Below are positions 29,701-39,755 of a stretch of DNA of 64,000 nt, one piece after another. A program made the translations under genes and the position numbers. The notes beneath the pieces are model-generated. The model was not told the DNA's origin. It saw only the letters and a list, made by a program, of their open reading frames with translations, and searched no databases. This DNA is from Isoperla grammatica (lineage: Eukaryota > Arthropoda > Insecta > Plecoptera > Perlodidae). How positions within the stretch are numbered: position 1 is the stretch's first letter; every line of letters starts with the position of its first letter. The stretch spans positions 40,895,353 to 40,959,352 of the forward strand of contig OX246747.1 of the NCBI GenBank assembly GCA_945910005.1, given 5' to 3'.

Positions 29701-31449
29701 TTCCTCAGTCAAGTGGGCTCGTCAGTCAGTCTGACTGAGGGTCACACAATCAAACATGTCACTCAGTCACAGTTGCCTTCACCTCCGGTATGTGTCAGTC
29801 AGATCGGAGCGACGTTTCCTCAGTCAAGTGGGCTCGTCAGTCAGTCTGACTGAGGGTCACACAATCAAACATGTCACTCAGTCACAGTTGCTTTCACCTC
29901 CGGGATGTGTCAGTCAGATCGGAGCGACGTTTCCTCAGTCAAGTGGGCTCGTCAGTCAGTCTGACTGAGGGTCACACAATCAAACATGTCACTCAGTCAC
30001 AGTTGCCTTCACCTCCGGGATGTGTCAGTCAGATCTGAGCGACGTTTCCTCAGTCAAGTGGGCTCGTCAGTCATTGACTGAGGGTCATTGCTGTTCACGC
30101 GTCGGTACTTGACAAGCGGGTACTGAGAAATTAAGAACTTTGCATTTTAGGAAACTTTATACAAAAAGTGTGATACAAACTACTTTTTCTTTTAGTTTTT
30201 GTTCAGTAATTTATGTTTACAACATCTCTAGGTTGTATTGTTACCCTTGTACTCATTATACGTCAATAAAGTTATACTATTATTACTGTGGTTTAGATCG
30301 AACAAAACAGTTTCAAATGGCGTGTTGCAATTACTGCTTGTTATTTACTAGCTGGCGAGTATTTAGTAAAACAACTAACTAGTAACAGTAACACACAAGT
30401 ACAACAGTGTTGATTACAAGCTGCACTATCATACGTATTAATGTTGTGTACCATTAATGTTGTCTACTATAAAGTGTACATCGGTACTAAATATGTACAA
30501 TTAAAGGCACCGATAGGCGATACGCGTACCTTTAAAAACAATTACACCAAATTTAGAAAAATATAACTTTAAAACGTTTAAAACAGTATGTTTATGATTT
30601 AAAAGAATGATTTTCCAAATAAATAAAAATTGTATACGTATCTGGACCTTTGTTTGTATTAATTTAGGTTCAAGTACGCAAAATGTCAAGTGTGTCAAAT
30701 TCTGTCCGAGAGCCAAAAACACTTGACCCTAGAGGTCAAGACATTGACATCATTTTTTAGTTCTTGACCAACGACTTGACAAAAAATGTGTCACTGCTTT
30801 GATTTGTTGTCCCGCCAGCAACGACTTAATTTATGACGTCATTACACACTTTCATCCGGTTCTAGTTTTAAATTGTATTTGTTCTTCCCTCAATACAAGG
30901 GTTGATGGACTGGTAACGCAAGGGTTGATAAACCAGCGTACTCCTGGGACAATAGAAGGGTTGTTATAAGTGTTCTCCCCCCCAAAGCAAGGGTTGTTGG
31001 ACTGGTAACGCAACGGTTGATAAGCCAACATAGTCCTGGGACCACAGAAGGGCTGTTATAAGTGTTTTCCCCCCAAAGCAAGGGTTGATGGACTGGTAAC
31101 GCAAGGGTTGATAAACCAGCGTACTCCTGGGACAACAGAAGGGCTGTTATAAGTGTTTTCCCCCCCAAAGCAAGGGTTGATGGACTGGTAACGCAAGGGT
31201 TGATAAACCAGCGTACTCCTGGGACAACAGAAGGGCTGTTATAAGTGTTCTCCCCCCAAAGCCAGAGTTGATAAGCGAACGTACACCTAAGACCACATAA
31301 GGGTTGTGATGTCACCCCCGAAGCAAGGGTTGATGTCAACATACCTTCTCTGTCCTGCTGAGGAACTCCCACATGGGAATAGCTGACCCTCCCGCTGTGG
31401 TCAGCAGCGCAGATCCCACCACTACACACAGAACCACTCCGCAACGCAT
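14761..31449 (-). CDS. Secreted prohormone-like protein, unknown family, 5 exons
   Basis: Not recognised. Minus-strand exons 31449-31345, 17406-17235, 16787-16671, 16049-15906 and 15017-14761 join in matching phases (0,1,1,1) to 264 aa. Exon 1 encodes a typical signal peptide (MRCGVVLCVVVGSALLTT...) followed by IPMWEFLSRTEK. Exon 2 encodes a conserved-looking block with two Cys (EYC...MPDC) and MDPYQRGAHDI. Exon 3 has an Asn/His-rich stretch. Exon 4 contains GPMVVRVMPDGRPVP. The last exon has two copies of a roughly 26-residue repeat around KPMPSMEEILRG and KPQPSMEEILRG. There is no membrane segment beyond the signal peptide, so it is probably secreted through the ER. A neuropeptide or hormone precursor is possible, but clear dibasic cleavage sites are few. 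The weakest step is the 14-kb first intron linking exon 1 to exon 2, supported by phase 0 on both sides and a good signal peptide. Confidence 0.75.
15078..15410. repeat. Tandem duplication, ~167 bp x 2
   Basis: Two adjacent copies of a unit containing CTACTCTAGAGTGATGTC and GACAACCTCTTGTTGC, in the last intron of the secreted-protein gene. Confidence 0.9.
15546..15905. repeat. Minisatellite (~42 bp x ~8) carrying a splice donor
   Basis: Units contain GTTGCCATGGTTACTTACC. On the minus strand this reads CCCG|GTAAGTAACCATGG, the real donor of exon 4 (exon ends at 15906) plus a few exon bases. Several units keep the intact donor; others have lost the GT context. Confidence 0.9.
16101..16615 (-). 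mobile_element. Probable 3' end of a non-LTR retroposon
   Basis: Read on the minus strand, this sequence ends in ATTGTCCAATAAAC-like text followed by (TAAAC)n, a microsatellite tail typical of non-LTR elements. The inside is AT-rich with no intact frame. The call rests only on this end structure. Confidence 0.45.
17407..17640. repeat. Partial duplications of exon 2 with its acceptor
   Basis: At 17481-17556 about 75 bp matching the first part of exon 2 and its acceptor (TGTTTAG|ATGGCGCACC on the minus strand) is repeated with few changes. Shorter pieces of the acceptor region recur at about 17440-17465 and 17587-17645. All lie directly upstream of the real exon (start 17406). Confidence 0.85.
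18820..19630. repeat. Dispersed duplicate pair with an inserted foldback
   Basis: AATGTTTGTCCGAAACAAAA occurs at about 18908 and 19607, and GGGGGCTGTGAC at about 18829 and 19309. Two copies of one element therefore lie side by side, the second interrupted by the palindrome at 19352-19559. Confidence 0.6.
19352..19559. repeat. Long foldback palindrome (~72-bp arms, ~60-bp loop)
   Basis: The left arm runs from AGTTGAGAAACTGTAAGAAT to the CCCGACCCCCCTCAACTC region. The right arm is its near-perfect complement and ends CAGTTTCTCAACT. It may be a foldback MITE; a transcribed copy would form a long hairpin. Confidence 0.85.
20073..20490. repeat. Minisatellite, 30 bp x 14
   Basis: Unit CAATGGTGATTGAACCC plus TTCTTTCGCCTGG, 14 copies with scattered single-base changes, in intron 1 of the secreted-protein gene. 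Because 30 is a multiple of 3, several frames stay open for more than 140 codons. Those frames are a by-product of the repeat. Confidence 0.97.
21285..21490. repeat. Tandem repeat, ~70 bp x 3
   Basis: Units containing GACCGTGACAGCTTTGCATT and CTGACAGCTGAGCATCCTCT, nearly identical. Confidence 0.93.
22168..22340. promoter_or_regulatory. Cluster of CRE-like sites
   Basis: Three TGACGTCA palindromes (near 22169, 22309 and 22328) within about 170 bp in intron 1 of the secreted-protein gene. TGACGTCA is the full CREB/ATF binding site. An intronic enhancer or internal promoter is possible. This is inference from motif density only. Confidence 0.35.
22775..22875 (-). mobile_element. tRNA-like SINE fragment
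   Basis: Minus strand carries the B-box-like GGTTCGAATCCCACGTAAG preceded by an anticodon-arm-like region. Similar B-box words recur at 27850 and 41795. The cloverleaf is not complete enough for a functional tRNA call. Confidence 0.5.
23391..23706. repeat. Near-perfect minisatellite, 35 bp x 9
   Basis: Unit AGAATCATCGCTCGCCCACA plus TTGACTCAACAGAGC, nine copies with a single base change in the first. The identity suggests a recent expansion or strong homogenisation. It lies in intron 1 of the secreted-protein gene. Confidence 0.98.
24900..25405. repeat. Minisatellite, ~63 bp x 8
   Basis: Each unit has two related halves beginning TTCCTGTGAGCCTGATAC and TTCCTGTGCTCCTGATATG, so it arose by duplicating a roughly 30-bp ancestor. 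Confidence 0.95.
26241..26430. repeat. Two long G tracts
   Basis: GGGT followed by about 17 G at 26241-26261, and 19 G at 26412-26430. Both are possible G-quadruplex formers and likely length-variable. Confidence 0.9.
26431..26665. repeat. Tandem duplication, ~140 bp x 2
   Basis: CTTCTCACTTGCTCCAAGCT and AGAAGGCCGACACCTGG-type sequence occur twice, the copies differing at many sites. Confidence 0.8.
27838..27880 (-). mobile_element. tRNA-like fragment (B box)
   Basis: Minus strand GTGGGCTCGAATCCCGCGTA resembles a tRNA T-arm; no full cloverleaf was found. Probably the head of a decayed SINE. Confidence 0.4.
28459..28740 (+). mobile_element. SINE family A, 5'-truncated
   Basis: Begins at CTAGCAACGAAGCACTC and continues through the family body to GACTCTAAATGTGAATTTA plus a T/A-rich tail. 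It lacks the tRNA head and is preceded at 28405-28450 by a different tRNA-like piece. Confidence 0.9.
29155..30095. repeat. Minisatellite, 115 bp x 8
   Basis: Units contain CAAACATGTCACTCAGTCAC, CGGAGCGACGTTTCCTCAG and the self-complementary CAGTCAGTCTGACTGAGG. Copies are more than 90% alike by eye. It lies in intron 1 of the secreted-protein gene. Confidence 0.96.
30890..31330. repeat. Minisatellite, ~92 bp x 4-5, beside the exon 1 donor
   Basis: Units contain CAAGGGTTGATGGACTGG and CCAGCGTACTCCTGGGAC. The array stops about 15 bp from the exon 1 donor at 31344, but the units do not carry the donor itself. Confidence 0.93.
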
Positions 31450-31564
31450 GGCTACTTATTGCCGGCACTTGTTGCTCAGCTGATAGATATAGATATACTC
31501 TCTGTCTCGCGATCACTTTAACACTGACGGGGCCGGCACACTAACTGGCCTTATGTTGTTGTCG

Positions 31565-31665
31565 GTGGTACCGCGCTCGGCCGCTAGGCACCCGCTCACG
31601 CGGCTTCTGGTGGGTTCGAGTACCGGGCGCGGCGCAAGGTTGCGGGTTCGAACACCGCAGAGCTT
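31565..31665 (+). mobile_element. tRNA-like SINE head with two B boxes
   Basis: GTGGTACCGCGCTCGGCCGC is followed by GGGTTCGAGTACC and again by GGGTTCGAACACC. Looks like a rearranged tRNA-derived head, not a functional tRNA. Confidence 0.45.
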
Positions 31666-31939
31666 CTGGTATAGATAGGGCCACAGGTCGAGGTGGAGAA
31701 GTCAGACGAAATGATCCTCCCTTTCCCCTTTCCCTCCCCTTTACGTCCTAATTGTCTCTTTCCTCTAAACACCCGCCGACTTCATATGATCATAGTTGTC
31801 GAGTACGTCGTTAAACTCAAAAAATCAATCGAGAGCTATGCTTGAGGAAGCATATGCTTCTGGTAGGGCTTATATTTGGGCAAATTTTAAGTTCGATGGG
31901 GCCACCCTAGCCGGACAGGTCGAGGGGGAGATCGATCTT

Positions 31940-32095
31940 TGATTGGTTATCGCTCACTCGTCGATGGTGTTCGAAGCCTTCAGGGTTGGTTTAGTCACTT
32001 TAAATTAAAGTCCCCCACTGCAAATCAGTTTAGTTACTGCATGAGTGGGTAGACTCTAAATGTGAATTTATTTATTTTGTATTTATTTTTATTTT
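31940..32095 (+). mobile_element. SINE family A, 3' half
   Basis: Starts at ATCGATCTTTGATTGG and runs to GACTCTAAATGTGAATTTA plus a T-rich tail; the 5' half is missing. Confidence 0.9.
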
Positions 32096-32109
32096 ATACT
32101 CCTCCCCTT

Positions 32110-32370
32110 TACATCGAACTTGTCCCTTTTCTCTAAACACAACAATGTAGACGTTACTCCCAACCTGCTTGTTTGTTTGATTGCAATAGCGACCCGTGTA
32201 TTTGTTCCTGTGTGTGTTCTCCTGTTTTCCCGCCACATTCGAACTTGTCCCTTTTCTCTAAACACAACAATGTAGACGTTACTCCCAACCTGCTTGTTTG
32301 TTTGATTGCAATAGCGACCCGTGTATTTGTTAACTGTGATTGTTCTCCTGTTTTCCCGCCACATTCTGCT
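32110..32370. repeat. Tandem duplication, ~120 bp x 2
   Basis: CGAACTTGTCCCTTTTCTC through CCTGTTTTCCCGCCACATT occurs twice in succession with few changes. Confidence 0.92.
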
Positions 32371-32995
32371 CACACCTGTTGATAGAACGACAAGTAGGCA
32401 ACAACAAGTATATCGCTACTACCGTTTAACCCATGAATATTCAGGCAAGTTGTTCTCCCGGACCTTCTAATGTTATTTATGACAGACCCTCAGCGAATAG
32501 AAACTGGTTATTATTATTATTATATTTCGATTTACATATTTTAACAACAAATTTTTCAAGCAAAACCAGGTATAGGTTCACGATGATTGTTAGTTCGTTT
32601 ACAACAATATTGATCTTATATTCACACTTCGTGAAATTTATTCTTTGTAGTTATTAGAAAGCCACTCGTTTTGTAAATGGTTCAGTTGGTTTGTTATTGT
32701 TCAGTGTTAATGCAAAACAACAATTAAGTGATGGTTAAAAGTATTGTTTGCGAGGAGAACTTCACTCATAGAAAGACTTGACGACTAGGATCGGATTCTT
32801 ATAATTTATTAACGTTTAATGTATAAAATGTATTTATTCTTAGCTTCCTTCCTAATCCAAATTTTATTTTGAGTCTGCCAAAATGAGGCAGTGTATACAT
32901 AAGCGAAACCTTTCTGGAAAACAATGGTTGATAACCATGATGACTTGAGTTTTTTAAATTCTGATTATTTGATGTTTAACGACGTATTCTACAAG

Positions 32996-32996
<1 letters not shown>

Positions 32997-33038
<42 letters not shown>

Positions 33039-33040
33039 CC
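32997..33040. repeat. (ACGC)n microsatellite
   Basis: Ten to eleven copies of the tetranucleotide CGCA/ACGC. Confidence 0.97.
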
Positions 33041-33519
33041 TTAGAGCCACACCCTCACGCACGTCCCTTTGTTTACACACGAAGCCACCGAGCTTTCTTC
33101 CGTATAACGTGATTTGAATTTAGACAAATACAGAGAAAGTTAAAGAGTTAAAATATATTTAAATCCTCCATTACATAAGACAAGACGTTAGTATATTTTA
33201 CCAGCAATAAAGGGTTCGTCTCGAATGTTATGTCAGTGCTTTGGTTTCCGATCCGAGTTGTTTGGACTTTCTCTCGGTCGATCGAAGTGAATTATTTCGG
33301 AGAACAATGGGCGAGGGCCCAGGGCGGCCACATTTCTCTGCATGTCTGGACACTTAGATATAATTAGTCTTTCTATCTATAAGCAGTATGCGATGCGCAG
33401 TAGTACGGTACCCGGAGGTTTGACTTAGTTTTATTTAGTTTCGGTCACCCTCATTACTGACTGTAACTGAGGGTTTGTCCTCCTAAAACACCCTTTAGCT
33501 GGGTTAAACTGGGGAATGT

Positions 33520-33720
33520 CCAGAACATTCAACAAGTGTCCTGGCTATACCTGTGTGTGTGCGCCCTACAGCAGGAACATTCAACAAGTGTCCGGGCTAT
33601 ACACCTGTGTGTGTACATTCAACAAGTGTCCGGGCTATACACCTGTGTGTGTGCGCCCTACAGCAGGAACATTCAACAAGTGTCTGGGCTATACACCTGT
33701 GCTCTGTCACGTAGGGCATC
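33520..33720. repeat. Imperfect repeat around CATTCAACAAGTGTCCGGG
   Basis: Four copies of CATTCAACAAGTGTCYGG followed by CTATACACCTGTGTG, with variable spacing. Confidence 0.88.
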
Positions 33721-33808
33721 ACACACAGGACGTGACAGCTTTCACTTGTTGAATGAACTTGCCCGGGCTATGATGGGGTCAACTGTTGGAGGTCCTCATG
33801 TGCGTAGC

Positions 33809-33943
33809 TCACACACACACACGCACACGCACACGCACACGCACACGCACACGCACACGCACACGCACACGCACACGCACACGCACACGCACACGCACAC
33901 GCACACGCACACGCACACGCACACGCACACGCACACGCACACG
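33809..33943. repeat. (CACACG)n microsatellite
   Basis: About 22 copies of the hexanucleotide CACACG, almost uninterrupted. Confidence 0.97.
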
Positions 33944-35149
33944 CGTGACATATGAGACAAACTTGTGCAAACGCTACTTCTCTAGTTAACATCTCCTGGG
34001 AACAAATCTATTAGTGAGAATTTACTCCCGTATGTTGGTTGCCTGAAAAGCCCAAACACAGCGGGCGTGGCTAATGAGGCTCGTGCACTCTACTAAGCGA
34101 AAGGCTGTCTTTACGAATGGACACAACATAACAAAATCGTTAGATTGTAGAAATGGTTTTGTAAGAATGAAATGAGCACTGATTCTAATGACATAGACGG
34201 TCGGGTTAATAAACTTTATCCTAAAAAGTAACCTACTGAAAGAAATTGGTACTTAAATCACATTTTTGCAAATTGTCCGCATGAACATTATCATACACTT
34301 GTTCTGCAAGTAGTGTCTAGCTAGGGACATAAGGGAAGGGACCTTAGGTCTCTAGAGCGAGGGGTCAGAGCCCCTAGATACAAACCACCTGCCCGACCCA
34401 ACAACAACCACAACAACCGCTGACTCACAGAGTCCGGTAACGCGATCATCAATTATCGTCGTCGCAAAAAAAAACAAAAAAAACGCGAATCTATTTTGGT
34501 CGTCCCGGGTTTCCCGACATTCCTGCTTGGGTCACGTGACGTAGAGGACAGACAACAACAACAAGTGGCGCCCGGGACGGGATTCCTGCGTACTAACCTG
34601 TCTTGTCTGTCTGTCTGTCTGTCTGTTGCGGGGATATCTTTAGACGGCGCAACATGTGGTTCAGATACGACTGTACTTTACATAACGAGTACATTTATCT
34701 TGTGCCAATTGTTGCTGTGACGACTCCGTGCACGGATGTGCGACTATTTCCACGCGTTTCGGGGAAATAATGCCAAATCCGACGAATTTTCAAGTAGTTA
34801 TTGTATCAGTTGTAGAACCCTCACTTTTCGTCAAATTTTTGGTAATTTTACGAGGCTGGTTTTGAAAAAGATATAACCATGGCTGTAAAGGACAGTTTTG
34901 ACATGTTTCTCGTTTAAAAAGGTTATTTTAACCGTTGAGTGAATAATATAGGGTTTCAACTGTACAAAAATAAGGATCCTGATCAAAATACAACAGGATC
35001 ATTATCCACGAGGCACCAAACACCGGGAAGTGGTCCCAGGCAGAGGATCAACAGGTACAGGATCTACCTGTCACCTGTTGCATCGGGGACTACTTGTTAG
35101 GCTCAACAGTCGCATCGCTTCGACGCGACAATTATCGATCAATCGAGAA

Positions 35150-35400
35150 TCGATTCGTCTGAGGGCGAGTCTTGGCGGACGGACGTGCTCACGACTCCGC
35201 CCGTTTCCGGGGCCGTAGTCAGTCGAGATGGGTCCTTTCATCCTCCGACCGGAAGCCACCGCGCACTTCCGGTCACCATAATGGCGGGGATGATGCGGTA
35301 ATTCGATTGGGCGCTTCCGTTCACGCCGTGCATTGTGGGGGTCTGCTCGGCAGGGGCAGGCTACGTGCCGTACTTCGTCAGAGTACTCGTGAGCGACGCC
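35150..35400. promoter_or_regulatory. CpG-rich stretch with ETS- and YY1-like words
   Basis: Higher GC and CpG than its surroundings, with CACTTCCGGTCACC and ATAATGGCGGGG near 35265-35288. It may be a promoter or non-coding first exon of a neighbouring gene, for example of the minus-strand secreted-protein gene. Direction and target are unknown. Confidence 0.25.
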
Positions 35401-35639
35401 ATGTTATTTTCGATGCTTTAACACTTGTCAATATCGGGTTACGTGACTCGATCGCGTACTTTCTTCAACCACCAATGTTGATAAGAGAGATAACAGACGA
35501 GGTAAAACACACATGAACGCGCACTTGTCAACAGGTGAACAAACAATATGGCGGTCTGACAGTGTTCAGACACTCTAGTGGATCTTTTTCGTGGGGATTT
35601 TGTTCCTTGAGTTAAAAATTCGTCACCTCTGTTGATCAC

Positions 35640-35712
35640 AAGCCTCACCGTATGGGAATCGAACCCTGTAGCTCCGGCATTGAAGCAGGAGTGATCCCAA
35701 TGACTATCGGAT
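35640..35712 (-). mobile_element. tRNA-like SINE head
   Basis: The minus strand reads TGGGATCACTCCTGCTTCAA, then GCTACAGGGTTCGATTCCCA, resembling an anticodon arm followed by a T arm. The acceptor stem does not pair well. Confidence 0.45.
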
Positions 35713-37177
35713 GGGTGTTACTGTTTGGTATCTGTGAAGCTATGTAGGTTGGTGTGTTGTATGTTTTCAACCCAACAGGAAACGTTAGCTACTGATTATT
35801 CCAATGATTACAGCATCCATTGTTTAGTCAATCATCGTGCTTTGTGCTCCGCTAATCTAATTTCATGCTTGGTTTTATCCTCTGTGCAGTAGCTATGTTA
35901 GTACCCCACATTGGACCCGTACATATTTACATTGTAGATATACGTTGGCATCGTCAAAAGATTGAACAGTTACACGCAGACAATACACTAAGAAGAAATA
36001 TACAAAATAGTAATACAAGACATTTACATTCCTGGTTGGGGCTGTGCTTTTTTTTTTTTTACTGGATACAAACTGTGACTTCTTGGCCGTCATAACAACG
36101 AAGCTAAATAAATGGTACAATGTCCTCACTGAGCATCAATTCTTGTAACTGAGTAGGTTCAGACAATAAATATAGATAGATGTATGAGAGATGTTAGAAC
36201 CATGCAAGGACATCGAACGGGGACTCTTTGCGTCCGTATAGTCGTAAAGCTCATCGCGACCTCTCATCGGATGAATCAAGACAATAAAACACGACGAGTG
36301 AGTCTGCATCTACCTTGGGCCCATTAGGCAACAGGTGGGTGGTGGGTGACAGAGGTTAGTATTGGTACAAGACTCTCCTTGGCCGGGCTTTGTGCTTTGA
36401 GACGGTATCAGTGAAGACACTTAGTGCGAGTCATTGCGGGACAGATATCTATCAAACCAACTGACAAACTGATCGCTAGAATTAAACACAGATCGCATTG
36501 ATGCTCGCCAAATTGTTCTGTGGACACACATTCTGAATATTACGTCCGTTTTTAATTAATATTTCGTCAAAAAATGTCATACAAGCGAACATTTGAAGAA
36601 AATTCCACAACTTATATGCGAAACACTTTTTTGAGATGTAGGAATATCTTTTGATAGAACAAAGAACATCATCCCAAAGTTTCACACTTTTTGTATGAGA
36701 ATTGTGGGGCAAAATTGGTCTTGTATGTATGTACATGAAAGTCTCTGGATTTTGCGTTCGAGAATGGTATAAACATTGCAAAAAGGTTCGCCCAAGCGTG
36801 TACAAGTCTTGTTTAATATTCTTTTGTAAATCACAGAGGGTAGACATTGCATGAATACATAATTATTGATACTAATGAGTAATGATATTAACAGCTCATC
36901 CTTCATAATTAGGTCTACCATCGCTGTTTCTCATTTCCAATTTGTTCTCAACTATTTAATTGCATTTGGTACTGACACTGTAATGAAAACAGTAATTCAG
37001 TGTCTAATTATTGGCAACCTTGTATGCAACGCAGAGACTATAAAAACGTATAACATACATAGTCATTTTTTAGTTTTTTCCATTACCCATAGATTATTTC
37101 AATGCATTCATATGATTGTGTAAGACAAATGATGTAACTACATCCATGTAACATTGTCTTCTAATAGACATGGATAG

Positions 37178-37335
37178 AGATGGCGCGGTGGTACCACACG
37201 AGACTCATTCAGGAGGTCGCTGGTTCGATACCCACTACTGATAGTTCCTGACTGAAGGGTTTCTCCGAGGTTCTCCTCTGTCACAAGGCGAATAGTGGGG
37301 GGTCATGCTAACATCCCTTCCTAACTATTTCAAAC
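37178..37335 (+). mobile_element. tRNA-derived SINE, second family
   Basis: A-box-like GGCGCGGTGGTACCACACG and B-box-like GCTGGTTCGATACCC are followed by a body with CCTGACTGAAGGGTTTCTCC and GTCACAAGGCGAATAG. The body is shared with the copy at 46045-46200. Confidence 0.65.
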
Positions 37336-37790
37336 ACCACACCTACCTCCTGAAGGGGGGCATGAATTGTCCCTGGGAGGCTCTCTTCTAATAGACAATA
37401 GATCCAGAAAGATGTGTTCTCTCTACATGTTGGTCCTGGGAACAATGGCGAACACAATGACGTCACCTTCAGATACGACCAATCACATCCCAGAGACGCC
37501 GACGGGAATTTCCCCATAACAATTATTCGAAATTCAATCTCACGAACATGTAAAGCTGCTGCCATGGTAGAACGCACAGCAGCTCTGACGTCACAGCTAC
37601 TCTACAGGTGGCCGTGAACTTGAGCCCCGCACGACGAAGCGATTAATCGACTGGGTTTTTTCGACCCGAGAAGATCGAGATTATCTCGTAATTGAGATCC
37701 ACAGTTTGTACATGGGATGAGATCACTGCCAGAAACAATTGCACGGATTGATGATAATGTACAGGATGCGCAGTTAGTGGTACCGAGACG

Positions 37791-38744
37791 CAGTGGCGTC
37801 ACTAGGGGGGTTTGGGGGGGGGGCCTGCGCCCCCCCAATCGCCATCTGCGCCCCCTCAATAATTTCCTCGTTCAATCAATTTTATTGCTTAAATTTCCAA
37901 TCTTAAAGTGCTATAGCGTGTCTCTTTAAAAAATCGAAGATCAAAAGTCTTTTGTTTAACAATACTTACATATATTATAATATTTCATTAATAATTATGA
38001 CATGCTAATTTCGTAAACTTTCCGTAAAATAGCTGACTGAAAATCGGGCTGATCACGTGTCTATAAGCGTTCAAAATTTAAAAAGGCGAACTTTGTGGCA
38101 ATATCTATCGGCGCCTACTGAAATCCAATCCAGCGCAGCACTAGCCATAAGATTACTTCTCAAATGACAGGATCGAACTCCTATCCTAGACCTATGACGT
38201 TATGAATTATCAGTGTAACGTTGACTTTACTTTAATTGTTTTTAATGATAGGATTTCGCCTCAACACGCGTTTTAGTCCACTAAGCATCATGCAGGGACG
38301 AAAATTGTTTCGCCTTCGGCAACGTTGCCTCCGGCGGCAGGGGCTTCGCCCCCGACCCATGCTGCATGCCCAGCTACAACACTCGTTACGAGTACAAATT
38401 ACACGATGCGAGTGGACAACTAGTAGTCGATATTTGTAGAGGGTTGGGAAACCATATAGTTTGAAATATACAACTGCCAGTGTTGGGAAAGTTTCTTCAT
38501 CAATGTCGTTTTTGAAAGTGGTGTTCACAGTTCAACACGTTGTTCCACATAACTATCATCATGTATCGATTTTTAAATGTGTTTATATGCGTTCTAACAA
38601 AATAGTAGGCTGAAAAATTTTCGCCTCCGGCGGCTGGGGCTTCGCCCCAGACCCCTTAAATCTTCGCCAAGTCCCGGGGCCCTTACCCCCCCAGTCCGCC
38701 ACTGCTTGCGCCCCCCCAATCCCAAAATCCTAGTGACGCCCCTG
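37791..38744. mobile_element. Non-autonomous hAT element with 8-bp target duplication
   Basis: The left end is CAGTGGCGTCACTAGG and the right end is the complement of CAGGGGCGTCACTAGG. Both are flanked by the 8-bp direct repeat CCGAGACG (37783-37790 and 38745-38752). An 8-bp duplication and CAGKG termini are typical of the hAT superfamily. The 954-bp inside has no transposase. It holds C-rich subterminal tracts and two copies of a TTCGCCTCCGGCGGC-type motif near 38315 and 38620. Confidence 0.9.
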
Positions 38745-38876
38745 CCGAGACGTATAGTAGCCTCGGCGTAACTAGACGTATAGTTGCCTCGATGTAACTA
38801 GACTCATGCATAAGATAAAGTACCAACTTCACTTTCTACTTCTCTACTTCCCATTCACCTGAAACAAGTCCATTAA

Positions 38877-39551
38877 AGGATAAGTCAGATGATAAACTAA
38901 AAAATCACAAATGAGTCATAAAGTGCATGAAATTCAGTTATGGGTAAAATAAAATTTGTATAGGTTGCTTCAATGCAAGAAAAAAAATAGTGAACATTTA
39001 GCTATTCTATAAGATTCACTTCACCTCCTCTGCTACATTTTTCTTTTAAAGCGTAGTACAGCTGTATTGGTTCTGTGGTTGCTAACGCCTGCCTGATAGA
39101 CAGAGCACTCATTGTGTAATACGAGTACAGCCAGCGCTTCGCGAAACACTCGGCGACTGCAGACAGTACCGCTCAAAACAGATTGGAACTTTTCTTCACA
39201 TCAAGACGCCACAAGAAAATTAATTGCAAGGTATTTTGTAGAAGTACACGTTCGTACTAAGAAGCATGTTATCGGTAGAGAAACGATGCACATTAAACCT
39301 CCTGATCGATTTTTGATAAGTGCTTTATTTTAGCGGTGGTTATACTATCTCGAGGCAACATTTTTTTCAGATGGGGATTACATGAGAAGAGTTGCTCGGT
39401 GCTACTTGGTAGCAACAAGCCAAAAAATCGCGTTTTCTTTAATTTTTTAACCGCCTGCTTTTAAAGTATGGTATCTTTTAGTCATGTTTTCCATATTTGA
39501 GTGTAGACATAAACAAATGATAGTTTTTTAGTTTTTCATCTGACTAACCCT
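38877..39551. mobile_element. MITE flanked by TTAA
   Basis: Imperfect inverted repeats, left AGGATAAGTCAGATGA and right complement AGGGTTAGTCAGATGA, continue for about 30 bp. TTAA at 38873-38876 and 39552-39555 would fit a piggyBac-type target duplication. The 675-bp inside shows no transposase. Confidence 0.7.
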
Positions 39552-39679
39552 TTAAGGATAATATACTACCTTGATTAGATACATGGAAATACCTAACGCA
39601 GTGGGCGTGAACAATGAGACTTGTGCCTTTACGAATGTGTGAAAGAACGCCAGACTTTGTAATCGTATAAATAACATAA

Positions 39680-39755
39680 AAAAATGTCCCCCACTGAAAT
39701 CAGTTTTTGTAACTATGTAGGTAGACTATCAATACAAACGTATTTATTTAATCAA
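39680..39755 (+). mobile_element. Diverged SINE tail
   Basis: GTCCCCCACTGAAATCAG then TAGGTAGACTATCAATACAA and (TTTA)n parallel the 3' tail of SINE family A, with many differences. Confidence 0.6.

Larger units (their letters stand above)
31670..37170. other. Gene-free spacer upstream of the secreted-protein gene
   Basis: No coding exon is supported between the exon listed at 31345-31449 and the elements starting near 37178, apart from the repeats listed separately. A CpG-richer stretch at 35150-35400 includes ACTTCCGGT and ATGGCGGGG, words found at housekeeping promoters, but I cannot attach it to a gene. Confidence 0.45.

Noticed and set aside
29155..30095. CRISPR-like or coding repeat (70-codon frames)
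   Set aside because: Plain 115-bp minisatellite; the frames shift between units and have no start context.
30890..31516. 208-codon minus-strand frame
   Set aside because: It runs through the 92-bp array and crosses exon 1 of the secreted-protein gene in a different frame from the signal peptide.
35172..35516. 114-codon plus-strand frame
   Set aside because: Lies in a CpG-rich stretch where stops are rare; composition is Arg/Gly/Ser-rich with no motif or splice partner.
37414..37617. 67-codon plus-strand frame (starts MFSLHVGPGNNGEHN)
   Set aside because: Looks mildly protein-like but has no neighbouring exons, and it sits between a SINE and a hAT element; kept only as a note.
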